Shown here piece by piece: positions 49,882-59,036 of a stretch of 64,000 nucleotides of DNA. The stretch is from positions 1 to 64,000 of the forward strand of contig NZ_LWHM01000032.1 of NCBI RefSeq assembly GCF_001642735.1, read 5' to 3'. This stretch comes from Pseudohongiella nitratireducens (GTDB taxonomy: Bacteria; Pseudomonadota; Gammaproteobacteria; Pseudomonadales; Pseudohongiellaceae). How positions within the stretch are numbered: the first letter of the stretch is position 1; every line of letters begins with the position of its first letter. A program made the translations under genes and the position numbers. The notes under the pieces were generated by a model that worked only from the letters and a program-made list of their open reading frames with translations, was not told the origin of the DNA and ran no database searches.

Positions 49882-52659
49882 ATGGCATCCCCCAATCCGT
49901 TGATTCTGGTAGACGGTTCCTCTTATCTTTTCCGCGCATTTCATGCATTGCCTCCCCTGGTCAACAGCAAGGGGCAGCCGACCGGCGCTGTAAAAGGCGT
50001 GATCAGCATGATCCGCAGCTTGCAGAAAAACTATCCTGACAGCCCTGTCGCCATCGTTTTTGATGCCAAAGGCACGACATTTCGTAACGAGATCTACCAG
50101 GATTACAAGGCGCACCGGCCCCCGATGCCGGATGATCTGCGCAGTCAGATAGAGCCGATTCATCAGATTGTGAAGGCAATGGGTCTGCCCTTGCTGGTTA
50201 TTCCAGGTGTGGAGGCGGATGATGTGATTGGTACGCTGGCCTGCCAGGCGACCAGGGACAAGCGTGACACGCTGGTTTCAACAGGTGATAAAGACCTTTC
50301 CCAGTTAGTGAGTGATCACGTCACTCTGATTAATACGATGACAGACGAGCGCCTGGATCGTGAGGGTGTACTTAATAAATTTGGCCTGCCGCCGGAACGA
50401 ATTATCGATTTTCTGGCACTGACGGGCGACAAGGTTGACAACATTCCCGGTATTCCGGGATGTGGGCCCAAGACAGCGATCAAGTGGCTTCAGCAATACG
50501 ACTCGGTTCAGGGGGTGATTGAAAATGCTGCCGAGGTAGGTGGCAAGATTGGTGAAAAGTTACGAGCCAATATTGAACAGCTAGAGCTGTCTTATGAGCT
50601 GGCCACCATCAAACTGGATGTACAACTGGACCTCTCCTTATCTGAGCTCGTACCGACTGAGTCAGATCAGGAACAGTTGCTGGCGCTCTTTACTCAGATG
50701 GAGTTTCGAACCTGGATAAAAGAGTTACAAGACCAGGGCGTTGAGTTGTCAAAAGAGACGCTGCAGGATGTCCAGGATGAACTGGGCGTGGTAGCCGATG
50801 TTGCTGAGCAGGGTGAGGATGCGCCGGATATGTCAGCGCTGCAATCGGCGAAAGGCGACTATCAGCTGATCGAAGATGAAGCGGCGCTGAAAACTGCCTT
50901 GTCAGCGTTAAGGAAAGCCGGTCATTTTGCGCTGGAAGTCTTTGATGATGATGCGCCATACATGGAAGCGCGCATTATCGGTTTGGCATTTAGCGATCAG
51001 CCAGGTCAGGCATTTTACGTCCCCCTGGCTCATGACAGCCTGGAATCAGCCTCCGAACTGGATGGCAAAGCAGCACTGGCACTGATCAAGCCGTTACTGG
51101 AAGACCCGGATCTCGGCAAATTCTGCCATGACTGCAAACACGTCATCCATGTGTTGGAAAATGCCAATATTCAGTTGCGCGGCTGGCGCTTTGATAGTCA
51201 CCTGGCCTCGTATGTGTGGAATTCTGTTGCCAGTAATCACCAGCTGGAAAAAGTGGCACAAGAGCATCTGTCGCTTTCACTTGAAAGTAAGGATTCACTG
51301 ACGGGGAAAGGCAGGAAAAAGTTAGCTGTCAGTCAGCTCAGCCCTCAAGATGCGACAGCGTGGGCAGGTCTCAGGGCGGATGCTGTGCTACGCCTGGAGC
51401 AACTACTGACTTATGAGCTGAAGCAGGACGATAAACGCTGGGGCATCTATCACTATTATGAGCTGCCCCTCTGTGGTGTCCTGCAGCGCATGGAGCGCCA
51501 GGGTGTCGTCGTGGATGCAGCCAGCCTCGCGGGGCAATCTAAAGACCTGGCTAATCGTTTGGCAGAAATTGAAAAGGCGGTCTATGACCAGGCTGGCGAA
51601 GAATTTAATCTGGGCTCGCCCAAACAGTTACAGGCAATCCTGTTTGAAAAACTCGAGCTGCCGGTCATCAAGAAAACCCCGAAAGGTCAGCCTTCTACCG
51701 CAGAGGCAGTGTTGCAGGAACTGGCACTGGATTACGAACTGCCCAGCCTGATCATGGAACACCGGGGCATGAGCAAGTTGAAATCAACTTATACCGATAA
51801 ACTCCCAGCTCAGATTAACCCTGTCACCGGCCGGATTCATTCCCGTTTTCAGCAAGCAGTCGCCGCCACCGGGCGACTGTCGTCAACCGATCCAAACCTT
51901 CAGAACATCCCAATCCGCAGTGAAGCCGGTCGCAAGATCCGCCAGGCATTTGTGGCGGAGAAAGGCTATAAGCTGCTGGCAGCTGACTATTCCCAGGTTG
52001 AACTGCGCATCATGGCACATTTGTCGGGCGATAAAGGATTGCTTGATGCCTTCGCGAATGCCCAGGACGTTCACAAGGCGACGGCGGCGGAGGTTTTCGG
52101 GGTGGAACTGGAAGAAGTCAGTGCAGAGCAGCGCCGGCGAGCCAAAGCCATTAACTTTGGTCTGATTTACGGGATGTCGGCCTTTGGGCTGGCCAAGCAG
52201 CTGAAGATAGATCGCCATGACGCCCAGCATTATGTCGACAAATATTTTGAGCGCTATCCTGGTGTCAGTGATTACATGGAGAGAACCCGGGAGCAGGCGG
52301 AAGAGCAAGGTTATGTGGAAACATTATTTGGGCGGCGACTGTACTTGCCGGATATCAAAGCCGGTAATGGCATGCTGCGCAAGGCCGCTCAGCGCACGGC
52401 GATAAATGCGCCTATGCAAGGCACAGCGGCTGATATTATCAAGCAGGCCATGGTCGATATCGATCAGTGGTTAAAAACCGGTGTGCTCGATGCCAGCATG
52501 GTGCTGCAAGTCCATGACGAACTGATTTTTGAAGTCGCCGAAGCCGACATTGAACTGCTGAGCGAAGGGGTGCGGTTTCGCATGGCGACGGCTGCGGCAC
52601 TGGATGTGCCGCTAGTGGTTGATATTGGTACCGGTGATAACTGGGATGAGGCTCACTGA
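49882..52659 (+). CDS. polA: DNA polymerase I, predicted to lack proofreading
   Basis: The 925-residue product (E. coli 928) acts in Okazaki fragment maturation and repair. The 5' nuclease domain is intact ([45 protein letters not shown]). So is the polymerase domain (motif [14 protein letters not shown], motif [14 protein letters not shown], motif [11 protein letters not shown]). In the middle 3'-5' exonuclease domain, the positions matching E. coli D355, E357, D424 and D501 are E352, F354, V421 and R498, at a constant offset of 3. The catalytic metal site is therefore lost. The gene stands alone and its end overlaps the convergent engB by seven bases. Confidence 0.97.
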   Translation: MASPNPLILVDGSSYLFRAFHALPPLVNSKGQPTGAVKGVISMIRSLQKNYPDSPVAIVFDAKGTTFRNEIYQDYKAHRPPMPDDLRSQIEPIHQIVKAMGLPLLVIPGVEADDVIGTLACQATRDKRDTLVSTGDKDLSQLVSDHVTLINTMTDERLDREGVLNKFGLPPERIIDFLALTGDKVDNIPGIPGCGPKTAIKWLQQYDSVQGVIENAAEVGGKIGEKLRANIEQLELSYELATIKLDVQLDLSLSELVPTESDQEQLLALFTQMEFRTWIKELQDQGVELSKETLQDVQDELGVVADVAEQGEDAPDMSALQSAKGDYQLIEDEAALKTALSALRKAGHFALEVFDDDAPYMEARIIGLAFSDQPGQAFYVPLAHDSLESASELDGKAALALIKPLLEDPDLGKFCHDCKHVIHVLENANIQLRGWRFDSHLASYVWNSVASNHQLEKVAQEHLSLSLESKDSLTGKGRKKLAVSQLSPQDATAWAGLRADAVLRLEQLLTYELKQDDKRWGIYHYYELPLCGVLQRMERQGVVVDAASLAGQSKDLANRLAEIEKAVYDQAGEEFNLGSPKQLQAILFEKLELPVIKKTPKGQPSTAEAVLQELALDYELPSLIMEHRGMSKLKSTYTDKLPAQINPVTGRIHSRFQQAVAATGRLSSTDPNLQNIPIRSEAGRKIRQAFVAEKGYKLLAADYSQVELRIMAHLSGDKGLLDAFANAQDVHKATAAEVFGVELEEVSAEQRRRAKAINFGLIYGMSAFGLAKQLKIDRHDAQHYVDKYFERYPGVSDYMERTREQAEEQGYVETLFGRRLYLPDIKAGNGMLRKAAQRTAINAPMQGTAADIIKQAMVDIDQWLKTGVLDASMVLQVHDELIFEVAEADIELLSEGVRFRMATAAALDVPLVVDIGTGDNWDEAH

Positions 52660-53264
52660 TCCGGTGCTGGCATATCCGCGGCAGCGACAAACCAGCTGTC
52701 CAGTTTATTGGCGAGCACATCAACGCCCTGGCGTTTGAGTGAGGAGAAAGCCTGCACGCTGGCATCCATCCCTTCGACCTGACGACGCGCCTTGCTCAGT
52801 GCATCATTGATGCCGCCTCGCTTGAGCTTGTCAGATTTGGTCAGCAGGATATGCAAGGGGAGTTCGTTGGCGCGTGCCCATTCGATCATCATCTGATCAA
52901 ATTCCTTGAACACGTGGCGAATGTCTGTGACCAGAACAAGTCCTGCCAGCGGTTCGCGTACATTAAGGTACTGTTCCAGGTGTATCTGCCAGTTGTTCTT
53001 CATCTTCATAGGGACTTTGGCATAACCATAGCCCGGCAAGTCCACCAGGTATTGCTGCTCGGCAATCTGGAAAAAGTTGATCAACTGGGTGCGGCCAGGC
53101 GTTTTACTGGTTCTGGCCAACTGCCCCTGTCGGGTCAGCGTATTGATGGCACTGGACTTGCCAGCATTGGATCGACCCGCAAAAGCAACTTCACAGACAC
53201 TGTCCGCAGGACAGTCCTTGAGCTTGGCGGCACTGATGATAAATTCGGCGGATTGATAATTCAT
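52653..53264 (-). CDS. engB: Ribosome biogenesis GTP-binding protein EngB (YihA/YsxC)
   Basis: This small GTPase is needed for 50S assembly. The 203-residue product has G1 [15 protein letters not shown]2 [12 protein letters not shown]3 [10 protein letters not shown] and G4 LTKSDKL. The length is typical (E. coli 210). polA and engB are neighbours in E. coli and Pseudomonas with a small RNA gene between; here their 3' ends overlap, leaving no room. It is divergent from the cytochrome c4 gene. Confidence 0.96.
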   Translation of the reverse strand: MNYQSAEFIISAAKLKDCPADSVCEVAFAGRSNAGKSSAINTLTRQGQLARTSKTPGRTQLINFFQIAEQQYLVDLPGYGYAKVPMKMKNNWQIHLEQYLNVREPLAGLVLVTDIRHVFKEFDQMMIEWARANELPLHILLTKSDKLKRGGINDALSKARRQVEGMDASVQAFSSLKRQGVDVLANKLDSWFVAAADMPAPDQ

Positions 53265-53448
53265 GGGGTGGCATTTTACCTGTGGCTTCTGTCTGCAAGC
53301 CAGAAAAAGTTGTGAAAGTTGGATTAAAGTTTGGACACCCGGGATTTACTGTCTTTATATCCACCATACAAATGATGGTGAGCTGTGGTATACTCTGCGC
53401 CCGCACGACCCATCCGATTTCTTATTAGTTCAGGAACTTCGATAATCC

Positions 53449-54060
53449 ATGAAAAGATTAGTACTCTCCCTGGCCTCACTCGTATTGGCAGTCTCCAGCA
53501 TTAGCGCTCAAGCCGCTGGCGATGCGGCCGCTGGTGAGGGCAAGTCTGCCGTTTGTGCGGCCTGTCATGGCGCTGACGGTAACAGTGAACTGGGTAGCAA
53601 CCCGAAACTGGCTGGACAGAATGCCCGTTACTTGCTCAAGCAGATGACAGACATCAAGGAAGGTAATCGCACGGTTGCCCTGATGACTGGTTTGCTCGAC
53701 AACATGAGTGAGCAGGATCTGGAAGATATTGCTGCATTCTACGCTGAGCAGGAACATACCATTCAGGGCGCTGATCCTGAACTGGTTGAACTGGGCTCCT
53801 CGATTTACCGTGGTGGTATAGCTGACCTGGGTGTTGCAGCCTGCACAGCCTGCCATGGTCCTGCCGGAAATGGCGTTGCTCAGGCTGGTTTCCCGTCAGT
53901 CAGTGGTCAGCATGCTGAGTACACCGCGACGCAACTGAAAGCATTCCGTGCCGGTGAACGCACCAACGATGGTGATTCAGCGCCGATGCGCACAGTGACT
54001 GAGCGTTTGACTGATCGCGAAATCGAAGCGCTTGCCAGTTACATGGCTGGCCTGAACTAA
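53449..54060 (+). CDS. Diheme cytochrome c4
   Basis: This periplasmic electron carrier between bc1 and terminal oxidases has 203 residues with a Sec signal (MKRLVLSLASLVLAVSSISA, cleaved near AQA-A). Two similar cytochrome domains carry CAACH (about 39-43) and CTACH (about 136-140). Methionine ligands are likely in GNRTVALMTGLL and DSAPMRTVTERL. c4 next to engB/dsbA is the Pseudomonas order. It is a plausible donor to either oxidase in this window. Confidence 0.94.
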   Translation: MKRLVLSLASLVLAVSSISAQAAGDAAAGEGKSAVCAACHGADGNSELGSNPKLAGQNARYLLKQMTDIKEGNRTVALMTGLLDNMSEQDLEDIAAFYAEQEHTIQGADPELVELGSSIYRGGIADLGVAACTACHGPAGNGVAQAGFPSVSGQHAEYTATQLKAFRAGERTNDGDSAPMRTVTERLTDREIEALASYMAGLN

Positions 54061-54315
54061 TCTGCCGGGCCTCTGTCTGATAGCTGACGCAACCTGTCAT
54101 TTCATGGCATGATTGTGTCTTCTCAAGACAGGGGCCTGTTTGCATATTTAGTGTCAGTAAATCGCCTGTTAGTCTGTAAAAATGGGTGGACTGCTGACTG
54201 CGATACAGATTCAGGCTGATATTCAGCAAGGATTCAGGCAAACTGCGGTCTACTCAATAGTCATTAGCCCCTGGCAATAATAAAGCAAATGCGCGATGCA
54301 TGATGGAGTAGCACT

Positions 54316-54960
54316 ATGATCAAGCAGTTATACAAATTTGGCGGTCTGGCACTGTTGCTGAGCCTGCTGTCCCTCCCCGCTTCTGCACAACCAAGCCGGT
54401 TTGTTGCAGGCACTCACTATACAGAACTTCCCCAGGCTGTCAGAACCAATGACGCCAGCAAAGTCGAAGTGCTGGAAGTTTTCTGGTACGGCTGCGGTCA
54501 CTGCTTCCGTTTTCAGCCAATCGTTGATGCCTGGGCAGAAGACCTGCCTGATTATGTCGATTACCAGCGCTTTCCTGCGATCTGGAATGACCTGATGGCA
54601 GTTCACGCACAGGCATTTTACACTGCAGAAAATCTCGGTGTGGTCGATAAAGTACATGCGCCTATCTTTGATGCGATTAATGTACAGCGCAACAGACTGC
54701 AGAATGAGCGCCAACTGGCAACACTGTTTGCTCAGCACGGTGTCTCAGAAGAAGACTTTTCAACCGCGTTTAACTCGTTCCAGGTTAAAACGCAGGTCAA
54801 TCAGGCGCAGCGTAAAATGCAGGACTACCAGATTCGCAGCACACCAAACGTGATTGTGAATGGTAAGTACCTGATTGCAACAAATGAAGCGGTTCAGACC
54901 CAGGAGCAGATGCTGGAAGTCGTCGATTTTCTGGTTGCCCGTGAACAAGCTGCCCTTTGA
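54316..54960 (+). CDS. dsbA: Thiol:disulfide interchange protein DsbA
   Basis: DsbA is the periplasmic oxidant that forms disulfides in secreted proteins. The 214-residue product has a signal peptide (about 1-24), a thioredoxin fold with the active site FWYGCGHCFRF (C60-G-H-C63) and the cis-Pro loop STPNVIVNG. The dipeptide is GH, where E. coli DsbA has PH; GH is the dipeptide found in protein disulfide isomerase. It follows cytochrome c4 by 255 bp (no gene seen between) and ends at a hairpin. Confidence 0.94.
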   Translation: MIKQLYKFGGLALLLSLLSLPASAQPSRFVAGTHYTELPQAVRTNDASKVEVLEVFWYGCGHCFRFQPIVDAWAEDLPDYVDYQRFPAIWNDLMAVHAQAFYTAENLGVVDKVHAPIFDAINVQRNRLQNERQLATLFAQHGVSEEDFSTAFNSFQVKTQVNQAQRKMQDYQIRSTPNVIVNGKYLIATNEAVQTQEQMLEVVDFLVAREQAAL

Positions 54961-54963
54961 GGG

Positions 54964-54995
54964 TTAATAACGAAAGCTCTGCTTTCGGTTATTAA
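54964..54995 (+). terminator. Hairpin after dsbA
   Basis: TTAATAACGAAAG and CTTTCGGTTATTAA form a long, mostly AT stem directly after the dsbA stop codon. A second inverted repeat, CCACCACTT (55002-55010) with AAGTGGTGG (55034-55042), follows. The pair probably ends the dsbA transcript. Confidence 0.65.
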
Positions 54996-55144
54996 GACAA
55001 CCCACCACTTTGGCAGCCTTTGACCGGTAACCGAAGTGGTGGAGTTGGGTGCCTCAGCCTGAAGTACCCCCCCTCCCCTTCAGACCTCTCTCTGCATACC
55101 CTGTCAGCTGACCTTAATACAATTGTAGAACAGGCCATCCCGTT

Positions 55145-56995
55145 ATGGTGAGTCGGGTCGATGACAGTGAAGAAGCTCTGCGCTGGAAGCGTAAATTCCT
55201 GGATGCCCTGGAAGATCAGGAGCGCCGGGAAGCCCAGCTCGACCATAGAATTCGTCTGCTGCGTCGTGGTCTGCTTGGTGTCAGCCTGGCTGGTGATGGC
55301 CAGGATCCTGTGCTGGACAAGCAACTGGAAGAGCTGCGAAAGAATTTACGCAAAGATGATCGTGAAACCGGCCTGGAGCGCCTGCTAGAGAAAATCGAAG
55401 CCTCTGTCCTGCGGCTGGACAATGAAAAACAGGACAGCTACCTGGCACTAAAGCACGCCTTTGATGAATCCATCAAAGAAATTCAGCACCTGCCTATGCC
55501 TGGCGCCTTGCAGCGTCGCATCCGTAAATTTCATCGGCAAATGTCTGCCCGCCTGGGTGATGCGCAACTACACCAAAGCCTGATCACGCAATTTATGAGC
55601 CTGCTGACGGAAGTCAGCCAGCATTTGCTGGCAAAAGAGGCTGAGGCAACGGCTGACCATGCCGCCAACCGCCCCGGTTTGTTTGGTCGCCTGTTTGGTA
55701 CTGAATCAACAACGCCAGATGCTTCGCCAGTGTCTCCAACATTTAACACGTCAGCAAATTACGCCGAGGCGGAGGCTGCCAGCGCGCAGGCGATGGCAGA
55801 CCCTGAAGAAGAGACTGTAGTCGACGATCATGTTGAAGTGATAGTTGAGGAAGAAGCGGTTTCGCTTGAGGGTGAGATTGTCCGCGATGCTTCCGGTTTA
55901 TCAGAGCCCGGGTTTTCCTATATTGCTGGTCATGTTGAACCGTTGTTGTTGAGAATCCTTGAATGCATTCATGTCAGTGAAGCTTCGTTTACGCTGGCAG
56001 ATTCTGTCCGCAACACGGTTGTAAAAGGGTTGAACTGGTACGATTTTGTTGCTGTGCTGGAGCAGATTCTGCAGCTGCTTCGTCAAAGTACGCTGGATCA
56101 GCGTGGTGAATACGAACGTTTCATTGGTGAAGTTACCGAAAGTCTTGTCCAGGTTCAGCAGTTTGTTACCCAGGCTCAACATCACAATGAAGCTGTGCGT
56201 GATAGTGAGCAGGCACTGACTGACAAGGTCAGCCAGGACGTGAAGCACATTGCCGAGACCTTCGCGAATGAAGAGCTGGATATTCAGACTATTCGAGCAA
56301 CTGTCCAGGCCCAGATTCATTCAATTCTAAGCTCTATGGAAGGTTTTCGCAGTCAGCGACAGCAGCAGGACGAATCCATGGGACAGGACATGGAAGAGTT
56401 GCTGGAGCGAATTGCAGTACTTGAAGATGAGTCACGACAGCTTCGCGAGCACCTGGCACGCCAGGAAGAGCTGGCCAGCACTGATCCGTTGACAGAATTA
56501 CCGAATCGAGAGAGCTACCGATATCGCATAGAGTCGGTCATCATGCAGTGGCAGGGAACGCTGCATGATGAACATGCCGAACCAGACCCCGCTGATCCGA
56601 CACTCTGTCTTGCTGTTATTGATGTTGATCATTTCAAGCGGATCAATGATAACTGGGGGCACCTGGCAGGTGATAAAGTGTTAAAGATTGTTGCCCGTGA
56701 AATGCGCACTGCCCTGAAAGACAGCGATTTCCTGGCCCGGTACGGGGGCGAGGAGTTCGTTGTCATCCTGCCCGATAGCCGGCCAGCAGATGCAGAGGGT
56801 CGTTTAAACAAACTTCGCCAGGCTATCGAATCTATCCCCTTCCATTTCAAGGAAGAGCGCATAGTGGTCACGGTATCCTGTGGTGTCGTTGCCATGAAAG
56901 TAGGCGAAAGTGCGGACCGGCTGTTTGAGCGTGCCGATAAAATGCTCTACCAGGCCAAACAAGAGGGTCGAAATCTCGTCATACGTCAGCGATAA
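55145..56995 (+). CDS. dgcP: GGDEF diguanylate cyclase, DgcP-like
   Basis: The 616-residue soluble protein has a long N-terminal helical region (about 1-170), an acidic low-complexity linker (about 185-250), a second helical region with coiled coil (about 370-445) and a C-terminal GGDEF domain. The domain has DPLTELPNRESY, DVDHFKRINDNWGHLAGD and the active site YGGEEF (GGEEF 534-538), so it should make c-di-GMP. The product-inhibition RxxD site reads KDSD (525-528). In Pseudomonas a DgcP gene lies near dsbA, and I take this as its counterpart; confidence in the family is higher than in the symbol. Confidence 0.87.
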   Translation: MVSRVDDSEEALRWKRKFLDALEDQERREAQLDHRIRLLRRGLLGVSLAGDGQDPVLDKQLEELRKNLRKDDRETGLERLLEKIEASVLRLDNEKQDSYLALKHAFDESIKEIQHLPMPGALQRRIRKFHRQMSARLGDAQLHQSLITQFMSLLTEVSQHLLAKEAEATADHAANRPGLFGRLFGTESTTPDASPVSPTFNTSANYAEAEAASAQAMADPEEETVVDDHVEVIVEEEAVSLEGEIVRDASGLSEPGFSYIAGHVEPLLLRILECIHVSEASFTLADSVRNTVVKGLNWYDFVAVLEQILQLLRQSTLDQRGEYERFIGEVTESLVQVQQFVTQAQHHNEAVRDSEQALTDKVSQDVKHIAETFANEELDIQTIRATVQAQIHSILSSMEGFRSQRQQQDESMGQDMEELLERIAVLEDESRQLREHLARQEELASTDPLTELPNRESYRYRIESVIMQWQGTLHDEHAEPDPADPTLCLAVIDVDHFKRINDNWGHLAGDKVLKIVAREMRTALKDSDFLARYGGEEFVVILPDSRPADAEGRLNKLRQAIESIPFHFKEERIVVTVSCGVVAMKVGESADRLFERADKMLYQAKQEGRNLVIRQR

Positions 56996-57127
56996 TGCCT
57001 GACAAACCAATCTTTGCTGGTATTCATTGCGGATAGCGGCAAACTTTCCGACTCACAGTTACGTCAAAGGATATTATGGCGCTGACTGAGCGTAAATGGG
57101 TCACTTTGCGAATGACGAGAGACGTGC

Positions 57128-58462
57128 ATGAAGTTCAATGACATTCTGGCCAGGATGCCGGGAAAACAAGAGCAGACGCCCGGCCAGCAAGGCGAAGCGT
57201 TTCTCCGTCGCATCACGCGTATTTTCCTGCTTTTCGATCAGGCTCTGGTTGATCTCGATTCCGGTGAGCAAATTGAGCTGTCAGAAGGGCTTCATTCAGA
57301 TGCCATAGCCAGTGCTGCACGGACGCTGATGAATAGCGGCCCGGATGCAAACCAAGAGCAAACAGGCCAGGAAAGTGTTCTGCTGGCAATTCCACCACAA
57401 TGGACTTTGTCACAGCCAGTGGACATGCCGGGTGTGAAGCCGGAAGACCGCTATGCAGCCCTGCGTCTGCAAGCAGACAGCTTGTTACCAGCTTATGATG
57501 AACCGCTGATGCTGGCCATGGATGAGCAACATCGGCAAATGTCGCTATGGTTACCTCTGGGACAGGTAAATCGTCTTTTCAACGCATTTTCCCAGCAAGG
57601 TATTTTTCTGGCAGGGCTGTTACCCAGGCCTCTGCTCGGGGTGGTTGCGACAGCCGATAGCAGTAACCCGGTCACATTTGAAGAGCGACTGATCATTGAC
57701 CACGATCAGCAAGGGCTCAGTGGTTATGTACTCAATGCCGAAGGCGCTGTTATGGACAGCCGTCATATCAGTCAGGCTGACCTGCAGGAAGAAGTCCTGG
57801 CGCAGGAGTGGCAAGCGCACTGGCAGTCTTTTGAACAGGCAGCCAGTAAACAGCTGAGTTCGGCGGCAGACTATCAACGCTGGTTCCGGCAGCAGGGAGG
57901 TATCCCGGGAATGCAGCAGGTAGCTGATCTTCTGGCGCCCTTATGTTTCTTCCCGGAAGATGCCCTCAAAGCACGCTATCGCCTCTATCGAAATCGGATA
58001 AAAAGCTGGGCGCTGGGTGGTGCTGCAGCAATCGTTGTGCTTGCTGCCCTGCCCTTTCTTTGGCAAGTCTGGCAAAAGAATCGTTTGCAATCAGAATTGG
58101 CGTCGCTACAGGATGAGGCAGCACCTGCCCGGGAAGCACAACAGGAAATACGTGCTTTTGAAGCTGAATGGGGTGTGCTGGGTGAGTTTCCCCGGCAACA
58201 TCTGGATGACACACTGCTTACGCTTCAGTCAGTGTTGGCGCCAAGTACATTAAGTCGGATCGACATTGAAGAAGGCTTTATCAGCATCGAAGGGCTCAGC
58301 GACGATCCGCAGAATTTGCTGGAAGAACTGGAGCAGAACCCGTTGTTTACAGCCGTCGATTTTTCGCGTGCCAGCAGCAACGGGCGCTATTACATAGATT
58401 TGCGTCTGGCCACAGTCAATTTCCCAGCATACCAGGAATGGTATTTCGGGGAGGAAGATTGA
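57128..58462 (+). CDS. gspL: Type II secretion GspL-like inner-membrane protein
   Basis: The 444-residue product has a cytoplasmic N-terminal domain (1-290) of the actin-like GspL kind, one membrane helix (about 293-315, AAIVVLAALPFLWQVW) and a periplasmic ferredoxin-like domain (about 330-440). GspL anchors the GspE ATPase to the inner membrane and pairs with GspM. Sequence motifs are weak, as usual for GspL, so the call rests on topology, length and the gspM-E-F-D genes that follow. The start at ATG 57128 has GAGAG upstream. Confidence 0.8.
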   Translation: MKFNDILARMPGKQEQTPGQQGEAFLRRITRIFLLFDQALVDLDSGEQIELSEGLHSDAIASAARTLMNSGPDANQEQTGQESVLLAIPPQWTLSQPVDMPGVKPEDRYAALRLQADSLLPAYDEPLMLAMDEQHRQMSLWLPLGQVNRLFNAFSQQGIFLAGLLPRPLLGVVATADSSNPVTFEERLIIDHDQQGLSGYVLNAEGAVMDSRHISQADLQEEVLAQEWQAHWQSFEQAASKQLSSAADYQRWFRQQGGIPGMQQVADLLAPLCFFPEDALKARYRLYRNRIKSWALGGAAAIVVLAALPFLWQVWQKNRLQSELASLQDEAAPAREAQQEIRAFEAEWGVLGEFPRQHLDDTLLTLQSVLAPSTLSRIDIEEGFISIEGLSDDPQNLLEELEQNPLFTAVDFSRASSNGRYYIDLRLATVNFPAYQEWYFGEED

Positions 58463-58463
58463 G

Positions 58464-59036
58464 ATGAAGTGGTATAACAAGCTCTCCCGACGCGAACAAA
58501 ATATTATGAAAGTGGCAGCGTTGGTCGCCATACTTTTTCTGTTAAGCCAGGGTGTACCGGGACTTCGCCAGTACTATTCTGAGGGCCAACGTGAGATTTC
58601 ACAGTTACGCGATGCGATAGCCCGGGAAACCCGGCTGATTGAAGAAACGGATCGCTGGCTGGGTCGCCAGCAAGAGCTGAATACGATTCGTCCCACCATG
58701 GATGATCAGATATTCAGTGGTGATAATGCACCACTGATTGCAGCAGCGATTCAACGGCAGGTTCGAGAAATTGCCAGTGAATACGGTATCAATATCACTG
58801 CAAATCGTCTGGCCGAAGCGGAACAAGGTGCGGGCTGGTTACGTGTTAACCAGGGCCTGTCGTTCTCGCTCACTGACCAGAATGCCTTATTACCCTTTTT
58901 CGAAGCGCTCGAAGCCGGCTCACCTTATCTGGGGGTATCGGCGTTCAGTTTGCGTCGCACACGAAACCAGTACACGGGTGAAATGACAGTGGTTGGTTTT
59001 AGTCCTATGGATAACATGGACGAGGAGCAAAGCTGA
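58464..59036 (+). CDS. gspM: Type II secretion GspM-like protein
   Basis: The 190-residue product has a short cytoplasmic N-terminus (KWYNKLSRREQNIM), one membrane helix (about 14-32), a coiled-coil stretch (about 38-70) and a periplasmic ferredoxin-like domain (about 85-180). This is the GspM layout. The LSRREQ just before the helix is a common GspM feature. It starts one base after the gspL stop and its own stop overlaps the gspE ATG (TGATG). Confidence 0.83.
   Translation: MKWYNKLSRREQNIMKVAALVAILFLLSQGVPGLRQYYSEGQREISQLRDAIARETRLIEETDRWLGRQQELNTIRPTMDDQIFSGDNAPLIAAAIQRQVREIASEYGINITANRLAEAEQGAGWLRVNQGLSFSLTDQNALLPFFEALEAGSPYLGVSAFSLRRTRNQYTGEMTVVGFSPMDNMDEEQS

Noticed and set aside
54061-54315. 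255 bp gap between cytochrome c4 and dsbA examined for a small RNA or tRNA
   Set aside because: No cloverleaf, terminator or conserved element could be recognised; likely just a promoter region.
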